Below are positions 1-13,682 of a stretch of DNA of 64,000 bases, one piece after another. Within the stretch, counting starts at the first letter, position 1; each line of letters opens with the position of its first letter. Under the pieces are notes generated by a model that had not been told where the DNA came from, made no database searches, and saw only the letters and a program-made list of their open reading frames with translations. Origin of the DNA: Eleginops maclovinus (taxonomy: Eukaryota; Chordata; Actinopteri; Perciformes; Eleginopidae). Made by a program: the position numbers and the translations under genes. Location of the stretch: NCBI RefSeq assembly GCF_036324505.1, contig NC_086350.1:20455032-20519031 (forward strand). Direction: 5' to 3'.

Positions 1-2285
1 TGTTTGAATATGTATCTATCTATGGTAATGTATTCAGACCTACTATGTATGTGTGTGTATTTCCTCTGCAACAACTAACAGTGAAAACGGGGATAAATAA
101 AGGGTCTGCTTCTTCTTCCTTTTCTCATTACAATTTCAAAGCTTGCAACGGTATCCTTTTATTACAATTTGACATGGGATTTTATCTAAATGTGTAAGAA
201 AATATACATATGTAAGATATCTATACATTTCAGCAACCTTTACAGGATCATTCCTGAGAGACACATGTAATATGTGGAAATTAAAGTCAATTATGTAGTA
301 AAGAAAGGCACCGCTTCAGTACCACCGTATCTGCTAATGACTGTGACTGTGATGAAGTACACTGTTAGTATAACTCTTCAGTTCACAGATGCAGTGGGTA
401 CTGCGAAGAAGGGATCAGGTGTACCACGCCGCCTTACTTAACAGGCTTACCTTTAAGCCTTGCCTTTTACTGCTAATCTAGCAAAATGTTGTGTAAAACA
501 AGCAATTTGGAGGTGGCAATTTGTCATAGCCAGTGTTTGTTTCTAAAGGGTTTACTCTTGCATTATACTCTCAGGGTTTCCATTGTGAACACATGAGTGG
601 GTTGCACTGTTACTCCTACAGTGGAGGTCACAGCTCTTGTGTGCTTTGTTTAATAAGTTGGCAGTCAGTATCAGTCAGACAGAGCCGTCATGCGTTTCGA
701 CTGTTGACATGCCAATAAGTCTTCCTATCTCTATCCTCCTCCACATCTGCCTCTCTCTCTCTCTTTCAATAAGATTAGGGAGCGGTCTTGAGGAATGTGA
801 ACTATAATTTTTCCAGACATTCTAAAATGAATTGGAGTGTACAAAAATTCTGAAAGGGATCGAAGCATGCCTGAAAGGGGGTGAATATCTAATAGGATGG
901 AGGGTATGGAAAAAGAGGGGTGGGGGTGGGTGCTTGGAGGGGGTGTCAATTGATTTTTCTTTCTCCATTGTTTCTCTCCCAATGCCTCCCTTTAATAACG
1001 CTCAGGACTAAGTGTTCCCCAAAAAAGGAAATAAAAGTCGAAAAACACTCAGAGGCACTGGAGACTCAGATATTGGTTTTTGCAAATCTAATGAGACTCT
1101 ACAGTAGCAGCCCTGCTTCACCTCACATGCAGAACTGGTTATGAAAAAGAAGCAATTCTCCCCATTTCAAGGAAAAAAGTCATGGCCTTGACATGAAAAA
1201 CATTGCTGAATCAATTCACCTCAGCTCCCGCGGAGGTACAGGCTATGAACTTATAGGTCAGGAACAGATGAAAGGGAAAATTATTGAGGAAGAAGAGGAA
1301 GCGGGAAGGATAGGGATGAACAAAATGTAATCACTCTACCCGAGGTTGGCTGAGTTATAAATGAGTCACGTTATGTTACGGCTAGCGGAATTAGCTGCAA
1401 TATCCCACTGTGCTCCTGTAGAAGAATCAAAGCACAAATATATAACATGATTCTGGCAATCATACCTTTCTTGTGTGTGTGCCAGTCGCTGTGGTTTTTG
1501 ATCTATATAAAACTCTCAAACATGGATGCACACACATACCGACTTTTGAATGAGGGTGACATTCACAGTACTAACATAATATTCGCTCATCTTCTTCCTG
1601 GGAAAAGTATATACAGCATAAACAAGCTAAAGTTTATATATAACCAATCTTTTCTGTCAATCTTCTGTTCCAACACTTTGTGTAAAACAGCTTCCTATGC
1701 TAGAAAAAATGAGCCTATTTCCATTTCACGACTCCAGACAGAAAGGAATACATTTCGCCTCAAACTCTATATGAATGACCTGATGGAGAATCACAGAGCT
1801 TCACTGATGTACACTGAGCTTACGTCTCCACTTAATGTATGTCTCTCTGGGTAACAGCGCCAGCCTAATGCGTAAAATGTAAATTTAACAAGCTGCGGGA
1901 GGCGAGGAAGAATCAAATAGGACACTGGAGAGAACAGTTACCGTTTTCCAGCCTTTCTAATTGCTGAGAGGAGAAAAGGGTGACAGTTGATTAGCTCAGG
2001 TATGTCACAGCTGCTAGACAGGAAACAGCGGCATTGCAGCATGAAGAAGAAACATTACAGGAGAGGACAGGGAATCTGTCAGGGTAACGCTGACTATAAT
2101 AGAAGTTAATGAGGCCTACCAACCCAAAATGTAATGAATGTGTTAGTGCTACCATAAACAATTGAAGAACAGATCACAGAAATGTGTTTTTGACTAGACT
2201 TTGTATGCTAAGGTTAAGTATAGATTTAATTCTCCATTGAATTTCACATTATTAAATACAACACGCGATCATGCATTCGTTCACA

Positions 2286-2301
2286 TGTTGTGTGTGTGTG
2301 T

Positions 2302-2342
<41 letters not shown>

Positions 2343-2350
2343 TGTCTGTG

Positions 2351-2425
<75 letters not shown>
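2286..2425. repeat. Compound microsatellite (TG)n-(TCTG)n
   Basis: A TG dinucleotide run with single TC interruptions passes at about 2340 into about 20 units of TCTG. The Cys/Val/Leu/Ser-rich open frames across it are artefacts of the repeat. Confidence 0.97.
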
Positions 2426-2771
2426 ATTTACAATATGGTTTGGTGAGTTTGTTTGTGTCTTGTTTTGGTTTGAAATATAACTCCGTCTGATATGTAAGAC
2501 ATTTTGCTTTTGGGAGTTTAAATTATATATTTGTAATACCTCAAAATAGTTTATGTTGTGCAATGGCAACTTGAACAACCGATATCCCAGCCTCAACTTT
2601 GGGACTGCCCTTTATTAGGTGGAAAGAAACAGCAGTTGACACAGATAAAATATTGATTATCTGAAATCCGAAAAGTCACTTTTTTGTTGGGATGGCAAAG
2701 TAAATACAAAGACAGGTGACATTTTATTGTTATACTGATGTAAGAAAATGGGAAGCATTTCAAAAGATTTC

Positions 2772-2836
2772 GAAATATGTTGAATTGTTCAAATGTAATG
2801 TTAAATACATTACATTTGAACAATTCAACATATTTC
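2772..2836. repeat. Perfect inverted repeat, 29-bp arms, 7-nt loop
   Basis: Bases 2772-2800 are exactly the reverse complement of 2808-2836, separated by seven bases (ttaaata). I see no target-site duplication or longer terminal repeats around it, so it may be a mini-palindrome or a hairpin-forming transcript. Confidence 0.95.
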
Positions 2837-4621
2837 ATATACAATGTTTTTTATTTTGGATGGTGAACTAACCCTCCTTTTTCTTTTGGATCACATATTT
2901 AGCTGCTTGATGAGCTTTTTCTGCCCCGAGGATTATGGGAATTGTTGTCACAAAATCATTTAAATGAGCAAAACTGGAGGCAAAGATTAGTGGAGTTTAA
3001 TAGAAGTTTTTCACAGTGGAAATGTTGACATGTGACAACCCAAAAATCTCATTAGCTGGTGAAATTCAATTAAATGGAAACTTGCCTGGAACATGTTAAT
3101 TGTACACAAATAGAGTGAATGTTAATTTTGACTTCTGTCTAAATATCAAAACTGAGAATGTTCTGTGTTCAACAGCTACACAGCCATCTATTTCTACATT
3201 GCCCGACTGAATGTAGATTCATAAACTTGTCTCTAGAAACTCTTCCAAAAAATAAAGAACACAATACATGAAAGGGAAATTCAATAAAAAGCATTAAAAA
3301 AAAGCCTCCTTCAAAAGGTTAGACTTAAATATCAGTAGTTCCCAAAAATTGGCAACAGGATTTTATATTTCTGAATCAGATTAAAGCCTTTACCCAGTGT
3401 GAACTAGTTGAAAAAGTTTAAATTGCTTATCCCTTTGACTTTATAACGTCCATAGAGTGATAGCTTCTTTGCTTAAAAGCTTTTGACTTAAGAAACGATT
3501 CACCTCATTGAGGTTCATATCACAGTTAGATATCAATAACCCTTGACAGCTTGATCTGAAAGCAGAAACAACCCATCCAATGCACACATCAATCTGAGCT
3601 TAGGTGTCTTCAAAGCAAGCTGTAAAAAAAAGCCATATTTTTACAAGAGTAAATAAGCCCCTAAACATCCTGTCTCTATAGCTGGGAGGGGATTAGTGTA
3701 GAGCTGGAGAAGCAAGAGGAAAAGTGGCTGTCAGAGCGAAGCGAGGGATCAGCGAAGAGGAATAGTGTGGACTAAAACCCCCCAGAGGATGGAGGTAAAT
3801 TAGTGGCATCTGTGCTGGGAGCTGTTTGTTGTATTTAATGGTAAATGCTTTGTTTTTACTCCGCCCTCTCACTCTCTCTCTCCTTTACTCTTGGAATTAC
3901 ATTATTACTCTTGCTGAAATTACATGGAAACACGGAGAGAAGCAGTTCTCTGCAGTGCATTACAACTAGTGACAAATCTGCAGCTGAAGTCCGTAATCCT
4001 GCAATGGGAGAGATTTCAGCAAGCGGTTTGAGCTCATAGACCTTCCTAAATGGAGCATGTGCAGGGGTGAATTGCAGCAGAGTGGGATGAAATGGGAATA
4101 TGTGCGTCTATGAAAGCAAGCGTAATATGGGTAAGAGCATCAGCATCTGCTTCCCTGGAGGTTTTTTTTTTTTTTTTACATGATCATCTTATTTCTCATC
4201 CACAATTAGACACATTCACACACAGTTACTTTGGTCAATAACAGTGTCCACACCACCTATAGGTAAAAAACACACATTATTTAAAGTACTATCCAATGTG
4301 TTATTGCCTCCTGACACACATATTAACCTTTGGGAAATTCATTTTGAGCAACAGTGAGGCTGATGCGAGAAGATGGTGCATGAGAACAGTTCCTATGTGT
4401 ACTGATAGGGGGCAGTGTGGTCATCTGTGTTGTCGTGAGAGCGGACCATTACTGCTTGTTATTACTTCTAAAATTAGGAATCATTCTTATGCGTAGATGT
4501 CCTTTTTGTGTGCATCCACAGCCTATGAGAGCAAGTATTGACTGCACTTAATTTGTCCAATTAGGAAGTCTTATCACAGGTGAACAATGGAGGCTTTCCC
4601 ACGGACTAACACCCTCAATCT

Positions 4622-4737
<116 letters not shown>

Positions 4738-6179
4738 TTTGGCGTTCTGTATCCGCAAGCATGTCCCTCTCCTCCAGAAATGTAGGATAATACCCTAATT
4801 GTTCCCTACTTTATGGTAATCTATGGTGTATAAATATATATGTGTGTGAGAGTCACATTTATCACAAAAGAAAAGCTCACAATGGACGGGAGAGAAAGTA
4901 GGCCCCTTGCAAACGGAGGATTTAGCCGGCAATCCTGCAACTGCAAACAAAGGTCTCGTAAGCATTAGAAGACACAGTATATGTTGGCAGTCTGCACACA
5001 CAGGCACACGCTTGCCGTCCCTCTCTGTCCTGCAGGGTTACCTACATTATTTAAGGGTCTGAAAACAACCCCAGTGGAGTGTTAAAGGGCTGAGAGCTAT
5101 GACGGTGAAAGCCAGTGAGGATGTGGCTCTGCTTTTGGTGTCGCTGAACTGAGCACTGCTGGAGGAGCCGTTGGGAATAGTGCGGATCTTTGAGGTTCGG
5201 ATAAGGTGAGATCAGACTGATAGCAAGTACTGATCCACAACATATTAACATGCAAGCGTCACAACCCACACACCGTTCAAATTACTACAGGACCACACAC
5301 CCTGATAAATTATGTTAGTGGGGGAGGTATGATCTTGATTCAATGCCGTTGTATGGAGATTAATTTAGCCCCACACTGTCTTGTTTGAGTTCGTCAAAAA
5401 TACACCAATGTGAATCGCTTTGGTTGTTTTTGACATTTTCTGACGGAATATGGAATTGAAGTACTTGAAGTCATTTTCTCTCTACCATCTCGCATCAACA
5501 CTTGGATACACAGGAAAACATCACTTTGAGTCCATCACTAATGCACACAAAATACTAACTGCAGAGATTTGAGATTACATGACCTCCGCAGAGTTTTAAA
5601 CAGAGGACGCACAGCACAACTGTTGTTGTTGTCTTGTGTTACACAACTAAACGTCTCAGACAGAGAGAACAAAGAACCTCCCTGTCTCGTTTTGAAAATA
5701 TTCAGTAAGTATACATCTAATTTGGTTTGCAGAGGAATTATAATTACATTCAGGATTGCTTTTTCCATGCAGGAGTTGTGACATCATTATTCTGAACAGA
5801 AAAACATGGACTGAGACACAGGGGACTTACATCATAACTCATGCTGGATGTACTGTAGGCTCTGGTTTAATGTTTCCCCCCTGTTTAAGTTAGCTTGGCA
5901 CCGTTGCCATGCGTGGTAGCCTTTACCTGCAGATGAGGCAATGCAGTACAGAATACAACATCTTCTGTTCAAATAATAGCTGTATGCGAAGTACCTTTTT
6001 CAGTATGGTTGTATTTTAGTTCTCTTGTCTAGCAAAGGTTTGCTCATATCAGAATGAGTTCAACGCATACCGTAGATGTAACATTTGTTTGAGCTTCATT
6101 CGGAGACAAAGTAATTCCATTGGTTGCTTTTGCAGATGCTTTTTCAACCAGTAGCATGACTCCGTGTTTTTAGTTAATT

Positions 6180-6650
6180 TAAAGTAAAAATATTAAACTG
6201 CACAAATACTCTGTTACAATTAAAAGTCCTGCACTCAAAAATCCAACTTACTTCCAAAGTAGTTAAGTATTGCCATTACAACACACTTTAAGTCCTAACA
6301 GTTAAAGTACTTGTTCTGCGTAACAGGTTCATTTCAGAATCGTATACATTTAATTACATGATTATTATTATTGATGCATTAATGTGTTCATCACAACTGG
6401 TAAATTTGAGTTGCTCTATAGACTACCGGTCTGCCTCAGATTAATTCTATCATTGTATGATATAGTTGACATGATAATTGATTAGCTAATGCTCCAGATC
6501 TAAAAAAGTAACAAAAGGTATCAAATGGATGTAGTGGAGTAGAAATATAAAGCAGCATAAACTTAAAATACTCAGGTAAACAAGTACCTCAGAATTGTAT
6601 CGTAGTACAATACCGGTACTTGTGAATGTACTTTGCTAGTTTCTTCCAAC
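6180..6650. repeat. Dispersed AT-rich repeat, copy 1 (diverged)
   Basis: The segment around 6526-6580 (tgtagtggagtagaaatata, then a cagcataaa/tactcagg pattern) recurs in diverged form near 11050-11115 and 12100-12140. It resembles a common teleost intronic repeat family I recognise by wording only. Boundaries are approximate and no terminal repeats were resolved. Confidence 0.45.
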
Positions 6651-7260
6651 TGCTGTTCAAATGGAAAACTGACGAGGTGTTATATTTAGTAATGATGCGT
6701 TGCCAGAAGAAGATATCTGGGGTAAAAATTAAATCTATTAACAGTGAAAATGAATAAATGAAATCTCAATATATTGATTAGAAACGTCATTAACATGGGT
6801 TACTTTACGTGATGCTATCTTTTGCAGATGCACTTGATGTTTAATAGGCAGTGATGGGGACTCAAGGGAGAGAGAAAGCCATAATAGAGGTAGCATAAGG
6901 TAAGAGAGATAGAGACGTGAGGAGCCAGACAAATGTAGAAAACTGTACTGCTGCGTGGCCGTGCATACGCCCGCAGCCTGGTGGGCAAAAACAGAACAAA
7001 ACAGAAGAGTTTAATCTCCACACCTTTATTCTCGTCTCTTTTCCCCATTCCTTCCCCTCTGGCTCTTTCCATTTTCCTTCCCCTCATCTCTCTCCTGCAG
7101 GGTCAGAGTTCAGTGTGGAGATAAGGGAATTGAAACAGGATCCTCTCTGCCTCTCTGTCAGACTATCTGACTATACACTGCAGTGATCAGTCTCCTCTAT
7201 CTGTCCCCCAGCACAGGTCTGTGTGATGAGCTCGAGCAGGAGTCATCTCTCTGGGCGCCT

Positions 7261-7267
7261 GTGCGTG

Positions 7268-7309
<42 letters not shown>

Positions 7310-7321
7310 GTGTGTGTGTGT
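7261..7321. repeat. (TG)n microsatellite, imperfect
   Basis: A TG/CG-interrupted run of about 60 bp. Confidence 0.95.
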
Positions 7322-9107
7322 TGAAACATGTTCTGCGTCTGAATCGGTGGAACCTCTGTTCCCAGCTGCAATGCTATCTGAGATTCCCAATGGAGACACG
7401 CACACACACACAGCAACCTTGTTACTTCTCTGTACTCCAGCCTGCAGCTCCAGGGTTACAAACGTCTGTTCTGACTATGCAAACATGCTTCCGTCCAAAT
7501 GAATGGACACGAACACGGGCACGGAACCCGGCACCCCGAGGATGTGTCACCTGGAGCAGCTATTTGGCTAATGAATGCCACCGTCTATCACCGAACTGTT
7601 TACAGTGGGGTAATGAATGCTACTGTCGTTCAGAGTCAAAGGACATCTTTGCGGAGAAGACTTTCCTAATGTCATCCTGGCATGTCACCCAATTATCATG
7701 CTTTTTAGTACAGACGCAGCGGCTGCTCCCATGGAAACAGCAGATAACAACATATTTCTAAATGAAGGAGAGCTTGAAAAAGCTAACACACTGTTCCAGC
7801 TGGCGGGCTCTCAGGATCTCTGCTATGAAACTTTCCCGAGAAGTAATTGCCCGCCCGCTAATGCTGACGCAGCATCGCCTTACGCTCATGATTAGTGTGT
7901 TGCAGTGGAACCGCGACTAATGCTCCGTCAACGTCGTGGCTTTCGCTGTAGCCTGCCAAGCATTGTCAGGTTAATTCTAGTCCTGTGAATTGTGAGTTTT
8001 TAACAGAAGTTGAAGTGTTCTAACTGCATCATGAGGAAACAGGATGTTCAAACAAATCTTCACATACACAGCATATTCATCTGCTATGAATGAGAGTTTG
8101 AAGAAAATATATGCACCAATAGACAGGTTGATCCATAGCCGGAGGAAGATCGATGGGAAATGCTGGATGCCGTGATGCAAAGATATTAGAGAAAATGAGA
8201 AGATGAGCTGAAGAGATTCTGCCTGTAAGCAAAGAATTATGGGGAGTGAAGAGTGCTAAGTAGAGAGAAAGCATATGAGTGGGAGAAGTGGTTCAGGGGA
8301 GGGGAAACAGCAACAGAGAGAGCCGAGGGATGAGAGACAGGAAACAGACAGAATATGCAAGCAGGAGTGATCAACTGGACTTGAGAGAGGCAGGAAAAAG
8401 ACATTAAGATCAATAGAACAAAAAGACATGGTATGAAAGAGAGACTGTGATTTTGATGATAATCTTCAATGAACATCTCACAGTCAAACACAAATCAGCG
8501 GGAAAAAAAAGTGTTCAAATTACGAATGCGCCAGCTTTAGGCCTTAAATCTAATTTAGCCTTTTCCAGTCATCTCAAATTTTCTTTTACCCTATTGTTAA
8601 TACTCCTCTTTTTCTTCTCCTTACTATCAGTATCCCTCCCGCTGTACCCTGCCTGCGGCATACGGAGAGCCCGACTGCAAACTACAGAGAACCAAGCCCG
8701 GATCTGGGTGACTTAAAGTTGCAAATTATCTTTCTTTCCAAAAACTAGCTGTTGGATGTCCTCCATTACGTCTGTGTTCTGAATGGGGGGGGCTGAATTA
8801 TTCATGCTATCGCTAATGGCTTAAATTGATATATTTGGAGTAACTTCAAGTTTGTCTTCATGGGGAGGGCCCGAGGCATGGTGGGAAGAAAAAAAAAAGA
8901 GGAAAGTGAACGCATACTTTTGCAACTTGGATGCAACAAGCGAAATGGCCAAATGCCTGAATTCCCTTTCAGAGCACTTTATTGAAATGCTACCCTATTA
9001 TATAAACACATAAAGTCATTACTATTTGACATCATGTCTGTAATGATTTCTCGCCAAATGATAAACTGGAAGTAACATACCATAATGACTAAGCACAATC
9101 CCTTTTT

Positions 9108-9460
9108 AAAGAGGCCCTATTATGCTTTTTGGTATTTTTACTTTCCTGTAGTGTTTTGGGTAGTTTTTTGTGCAGGTAAATGGTCTGCAGAGGTTAAAAT
9201 CCCAACGTGTCCTCCAGAGGGAGTTTCTCTCTAAGGGGAAGGACATCTCTAAGTGGTTGACCAATCACAACAAAGCCAGCGAGCTAACCAATCAAAGCAG
9301 ACTGGGCTCTGGTTTCAGACTGGGGGTGAGAAGAGGTGCTGCAGCACAGGCAGTATTAGATAAAAAAAACAACCTTTCTGAACATTAAAGCATGTACACA
9401 TATCACAGTAGAGGCACAATATACAAATATAAACCTGAAGATGAGCATAATAGGGCCCAC
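9108..9460 (+). mobile_element. MITE-like short repeat, copy A
   Basis: A segment of about 350 bp bounded by inverted termini. The left end contains ggccctattatgct, and the right end reads agcataatagggcc (its reverse complement). Internally it carries ACCAATCACAACAAAGCC...GAGCTAACCAATC. The same internal block occurs in opposite orientation at about 34540-34600, and the same terminus recurs at 13838-13852 and at about 37690-37703. No coding capacity: a non-autonomous DNA-transposon-like family (inference). It ends 30 bp from the cdh13 TAA, i.e. inside the 3' UTR or inside the final intron, depending on splicing. Confidence 0.75.
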
Positions 9461-9489
9461 CATTTTCAGTTCTCATTTAATCAGTGTGG

Positions 9490-9716
9490 TTACTTACAGA
9501 GTAGGGCGAGCAGGAGTGTCGCTAGCAGCACGAGAAGGCTGGCGCAGTGGGAGTGGGCAGAGCTGCAGTGCATCTTGTTCTTCTTGCAGACGCACACTTG
9601 AACTTTGACCTCTGTGTTGTTGGACAAGGGGGGCACCCCCGAGTCAGTGATGAGCAACGGGAGCTGGTAATTGGCTTTCTTCAGACTGTGCAAGAGCATG
9701 ATTTGGGAGTGTGTGG
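9490..9716 (-). CDS. cdh13: cdh13 exon: end of EC5 and GPI-signal C terminus
   Basis: The acceptor ccccacag (AG at 9718-9717) opens the exon, which reads STHSQIMLLHSLKKANYQLP, LLITDSGVPPLSNNTEVKVQ, then VCVCKKNKMHCSSAHSHC and a hydrophobic run rich in Leu/Ala ending LLALLCK-stop (TAA at 9492-9490). The Cys-x-Cys motif plus the short hydrophobic tail with no cytoplasmic region is the T-cadherin GPI-anchor signal; a small residue in the CSSA stretch is the likely attachment site (inference). The last bases CTCT-GTAAGTAA form an excellent splice donor (GT at 9497-9496). Coding may therefore leave this exon at 9498 and finish with a few codons in a further exon to the left, which I could not locate. 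Confidence 0.9.
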
Positions 9717-11286
9717 CTGTGGGGGACACACAGAAGAAGAGTGAGGTTGAATAAAGCAGATGTATAATAATCCCTCATCCTGTCTTTTGTCCATCTATTC
9801 TGTATTTAAGAGCATGCCATTTTGCAAGGCAGAACTAAATATATACAAAACTTATGCGGCCCTTATGCGTCTGCTAACCCTTTTCTGACAACTGCAGCGA
9901 CAAAAATTGGCACAACTTAAGTTGTGTGAGATTGTTACATTTTGTTGCATCACACTTGACACATCTTTAAGAGTCACAAAAGAAAACGCTGGAGCCTTTT
10001 TTTACTTTGTGTTGAAATGTGTCATAATTTGCAAAACTGCGCATTTCACTCGTCTGGCCAGGTAAGGTGACTTTCAGTTTTGAATTTAATTAGAACTTTT
10101 ACATTGTCTGACTGTGCGCTCGCAAGGCAGCAGTAAACATTTCACGAGTCTCTTGCTCGGTGTACTTTGATACAACAGGCTCCTGTGAGATGTAGATACC
10201 AGCCCAGATAAGCATGAACTATCAAATCACTTGCTATATTTATCGTAGATAGTTTAATCACATTTACAGTTGTGTTCCCATGTTGTGTGATCATGGAATT
10301 GTGCTTCTCTGTTAATCTCACATTTGTGCAGCCACATGCACCATCAAATCCAAGGTGATAACAAACACTGTACAGGAGGGTGACACATTATTGGAAGTGT
10401 CTTTGAAGGTTGTTGATTTGTCACCTCAAGGGGGGGCTTATTTTTTGGATCAAACAATGGAATATAGATGTAACGTGTTAATTAGGGATCTTTAGAGATT
10501 TTGTTACCTGGTTGGTGTGATTAACTTCATTTTTATCATACAGACGGACAGTGGTATCAACTTTCTAATTTAACTCTAGGCTGAAGAACGTAAATAAGAG
10601 CATCCTTCAATATGTCAAACTATTCCTTCAATCATTCACCCATATGTTGTTTAAACTGTGTAACATTATCATTTCAAATGAAAAGTGGACAAAGTACTCC
10701 ACAAAGATGTTTACGTTAGGTAAAAGCGATACCACAGTGAATAAGTCTTGAATTTAACATTTTGCTTGAGGAAAATTACAAAAGCATAAGCATCATTACA
10801 TACTAATTGCTAATAAGAACCAAACATTGAGATTTTTTAAAAAATAATGGCCAATTTCAGAATATTATATATAATCTGATCAGATTATATTTATGATGAA
10901 TTGATGTTTCAATTGCTTAAATGCTGCAGCTGGTTGATACAAAGCTTTTGGTTTGCATTTGACCAAGGCATCAATAAAGTTTAATGTTAGCCTATAATAA
11001 TACATAATAAAGTCAGGTTGATTATTATTTTATGAGGCAAAATTATTTATATTGTGGTGGAGAAGAAGTATATATTAGCCTCAAATGGAAATACTCAAGG
11101 ATAGTTCAAGTAAATCATAATTGCTGTAATGGTCCAACACTAAACTGTTTGGGTAAAAGGAGTGATTCCAAACCAAACATTTGTAGTAAGGAGGAGCAAA
11201 ACTAGATGTTGCAGGACAAGAAACAGTTTAATCTATACAGATGTATGGTGATGAGGTATGAACCCGTACCAGGTCTCCTACCTGTG

Positions 11287-11424
<138 letters not shown>

Positions 11425-11879
11425 GGAGACGAGCGCAGTGCCAGTCCATTTCAGTGGAGCGGGCTCTATCTGTCTCTTCCAGCGGTGGTGATTGAGGAGT
11501 GTCTGTACCTCCCTCTCCTGCTGTCAGTCACAGCTAATACCTCTGGGCAGGTTTCAGCTCTGCTCTGTCACTCAAACACACATACTGCGCTGCCAGTCAT
11601 GCAACCCTGAATCAATGTCTTGCTTGTTCGTCTATCCTCCTCCTCATCCTTCCATCCTGTTATTATTTTTCTCTTCATCTTTGTCATGTTATCCGCACCA
11701 GTTCAAACGGCACTAGTTGTTGAGTAAGAACCCAGATGTTATAATTGAGTACAAATAGTTCTTACTTACTTCTTTTAGGAATAGTACAAACATTTTACAT
11801 TCACAATGCACTTAGATTATTAAAGTGAAAGCACTTTCCTGTAAAGAAGCTTTTATTATGACATACTGTACATTATTGA

Positions 11880-12135
11880 AATATTATTACTGATGCTTTT
11901 TCATCGAGGATACATTTTAGAGTGTCAGCTGGTAGAGGTACTTCACATTTTAACTGCTTTGTGTCACGTTGGGTAGTTTAATCTGAAATCATCTTAAATA
12001 ATTAATCACTTTTTTTGTTCTTAAAAATCTTAACTTGCCATGTAACTAGTTATTAATCTGTCAAATATTTGTTCTGGAGTAAAAAGTACAATATTTCCTT
12101 CGATATGTAGTGGAGTAGAAGTAGAAAATTAGCAA
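11880..12135. repeat. Dispersed AT-rich repeat, copy 2 (diverged)
   Basis: Shares the tgtagtggagtagaa core (12106-12120) and flanking gagtaaaaagtac wording with the 6.2-6.65 kb copy. Heavily diverged; limits approximate. Confidence 0.4.
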
Positions 12136-12546
12136 GACATTTAAATAGTCAATTAAAGTGATTCAAAATTGAGATTACTTGATAAAATCTCAATAGACTT
12201 ATTTTATAAAAAAATATTGTACTGAGGTGAACGGACACTTGAATGCTCTTGCAATTGACTTTTCTTCCTCTATTGTTTCTCATTCCTTCTTGTTCTTTGT
12301 ATATTTTATCTTTCCATTACCCCCCCTACCCCCCCGAGTGGATTTTGGCAGCCCTGTGAGAATATGCTCAAAGCTCTTGGTGAGAAGAAAAATAAGGACC
12401 GTCTAATAACAGGTAAGGAAAAAGTAGCTCACAGACCCCTGACTGTTATTTTCCATGAGGTGACATTTTTCCCGGTATTAAACTCTATTATGATGTCAAA
12501 AAAAGTTCAGAGCAAACAAAATCTCCTTTCAAAATAAAGTACTCAC

Positions 12547-12780
12547 AGTTGACCCTGGTAACCTTCCATGTTTTGTCGAGGCCCGGTTGTTTTCCCAGCT
12601 CTATCTTGAAGGGTGCGGCGTTTGGGTACAGGTCTTTGTCCCGCCCTCCGACTATAGCCACATTCATGTCATGGGCGTCTTCACACACCCGCGCTACTGA
12701 CGGTATCACATAGGGGGCGTTGTCATTGTAGTCTTCCAGGTAGATGACCAAAGAGCCGGTGCCTGTGGCTGGAGGGCTAC
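12547..12780 (-). CDS. cdh13: cdh13 exon: end of EC4, EC4/EC5 linker, first part of EC5
   Basis: A 234-bp exon with acceptor tgtttccag (AG at 12782-12781) and donor T|GTGAGT (GT at 12546-12545). It encodes SPPATGTGSLVIYLEDYNDNAPYVIP, carrying the DxNDNAP calcium-linker motif, then ARVCEDAHDMNVAIVGGRDKDLYPNAAPFKIELGKQ and DKTWKVTRVN. The SPPATGTG block and the VCEDA / DKDLxPN / DKxWK landmarks are characteristic of T-cadherin and separate it from other classical cadherins. It begins with the last two bases of a Gly codon and ends with the first base of a Ser codon. Confidence 0.95.
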
Positions 12781-13682
12781 CTGGAAACACACAATGATCA
12801 CATATTAGGATAGGGATTTTAGTGAGCCGCTGTAGTATGTTCATGATTGTGCAGAGTTATGTGATCAGTAACAATCTGGGCAGATGTGAAAAGAGCAATA
12901 ATGCAATGTGGCTGCAATTTAACATGGTGTACTCACGATTATTTGATAGTTAATTCAGTTTTTAATGGTTTTCAGTCTGCAATGTCAAAATGTTTTTTTC
13001 AGTTGACATCCTAAAGCAGAGCAAAGTATGATCTTTGAAAAAGTAAAATAGAAAAACCCTCATAAGATCCATCCCTTTTTTTCTACTCCGCTGACCTAAT
13101 ACAACCCAAACAAAACACAATGTTTGTTATTTTAATGCCAGGGGAGAATGAATCACAGTGGCTCGTGAGAACTTGGATTCTGTGTTTCTACGAGATTACA
13201 CCTCAGTGAAGGATGCTGGGTCAAAAAAGCAGCGTGGCTCTTCTCTATTGCTGCTCTCTGTTTCACTGCAATTATAGGTTATTAAAATATCCACGACAGC
13301 GCCAGAGGACAGTCAGCAATTAAAACCAAAAGACAAGATCTGTAATTGGAAAATGGGTGTCCGCCACCTTTTCAATGGAAAAGAAATATTTTGGGCAGAG
13401 GTGGGAGAAAAAAACAATCAGGATAAACTGTATGTGCCATAAATGTCAAGTGATGTCTTTCCAGCGCTGTTAGGAAAAGCTGCACACACTAAAATGCTGA
13501 TAAGGTGAAAGTTAACTTCTTAGGACTAATTAAGGATTAAACAGAATAAAAATGTTGCATCATCAACTACGAAACATGCTCCTAACCAAATAAAATGAAG
13601 CCTTCATATTCATCAGTGAATAGAGGAGGTTTACATCGATAGCTTATTAATCACAATTAGTTATCTGGGAAACAATGTTATG

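Noticed and set aside
1447..1854. 135-codon plus-strand open frame
   Set aside because: No domain, signal or splice context; composition matches the surrounding AT-rich DNA.
2341..2425. Regular 4-bp periodicity considered as a CRISPR-like array
   Set aside because: Units are TCTG without spacers; a simple microsatellite in vertebrate DNA.
7183..7761. 192-codon open frame
   Set aside because: It runs through a TG microsatellite and has no recognisable protein features; length is a by-product of the repeat.
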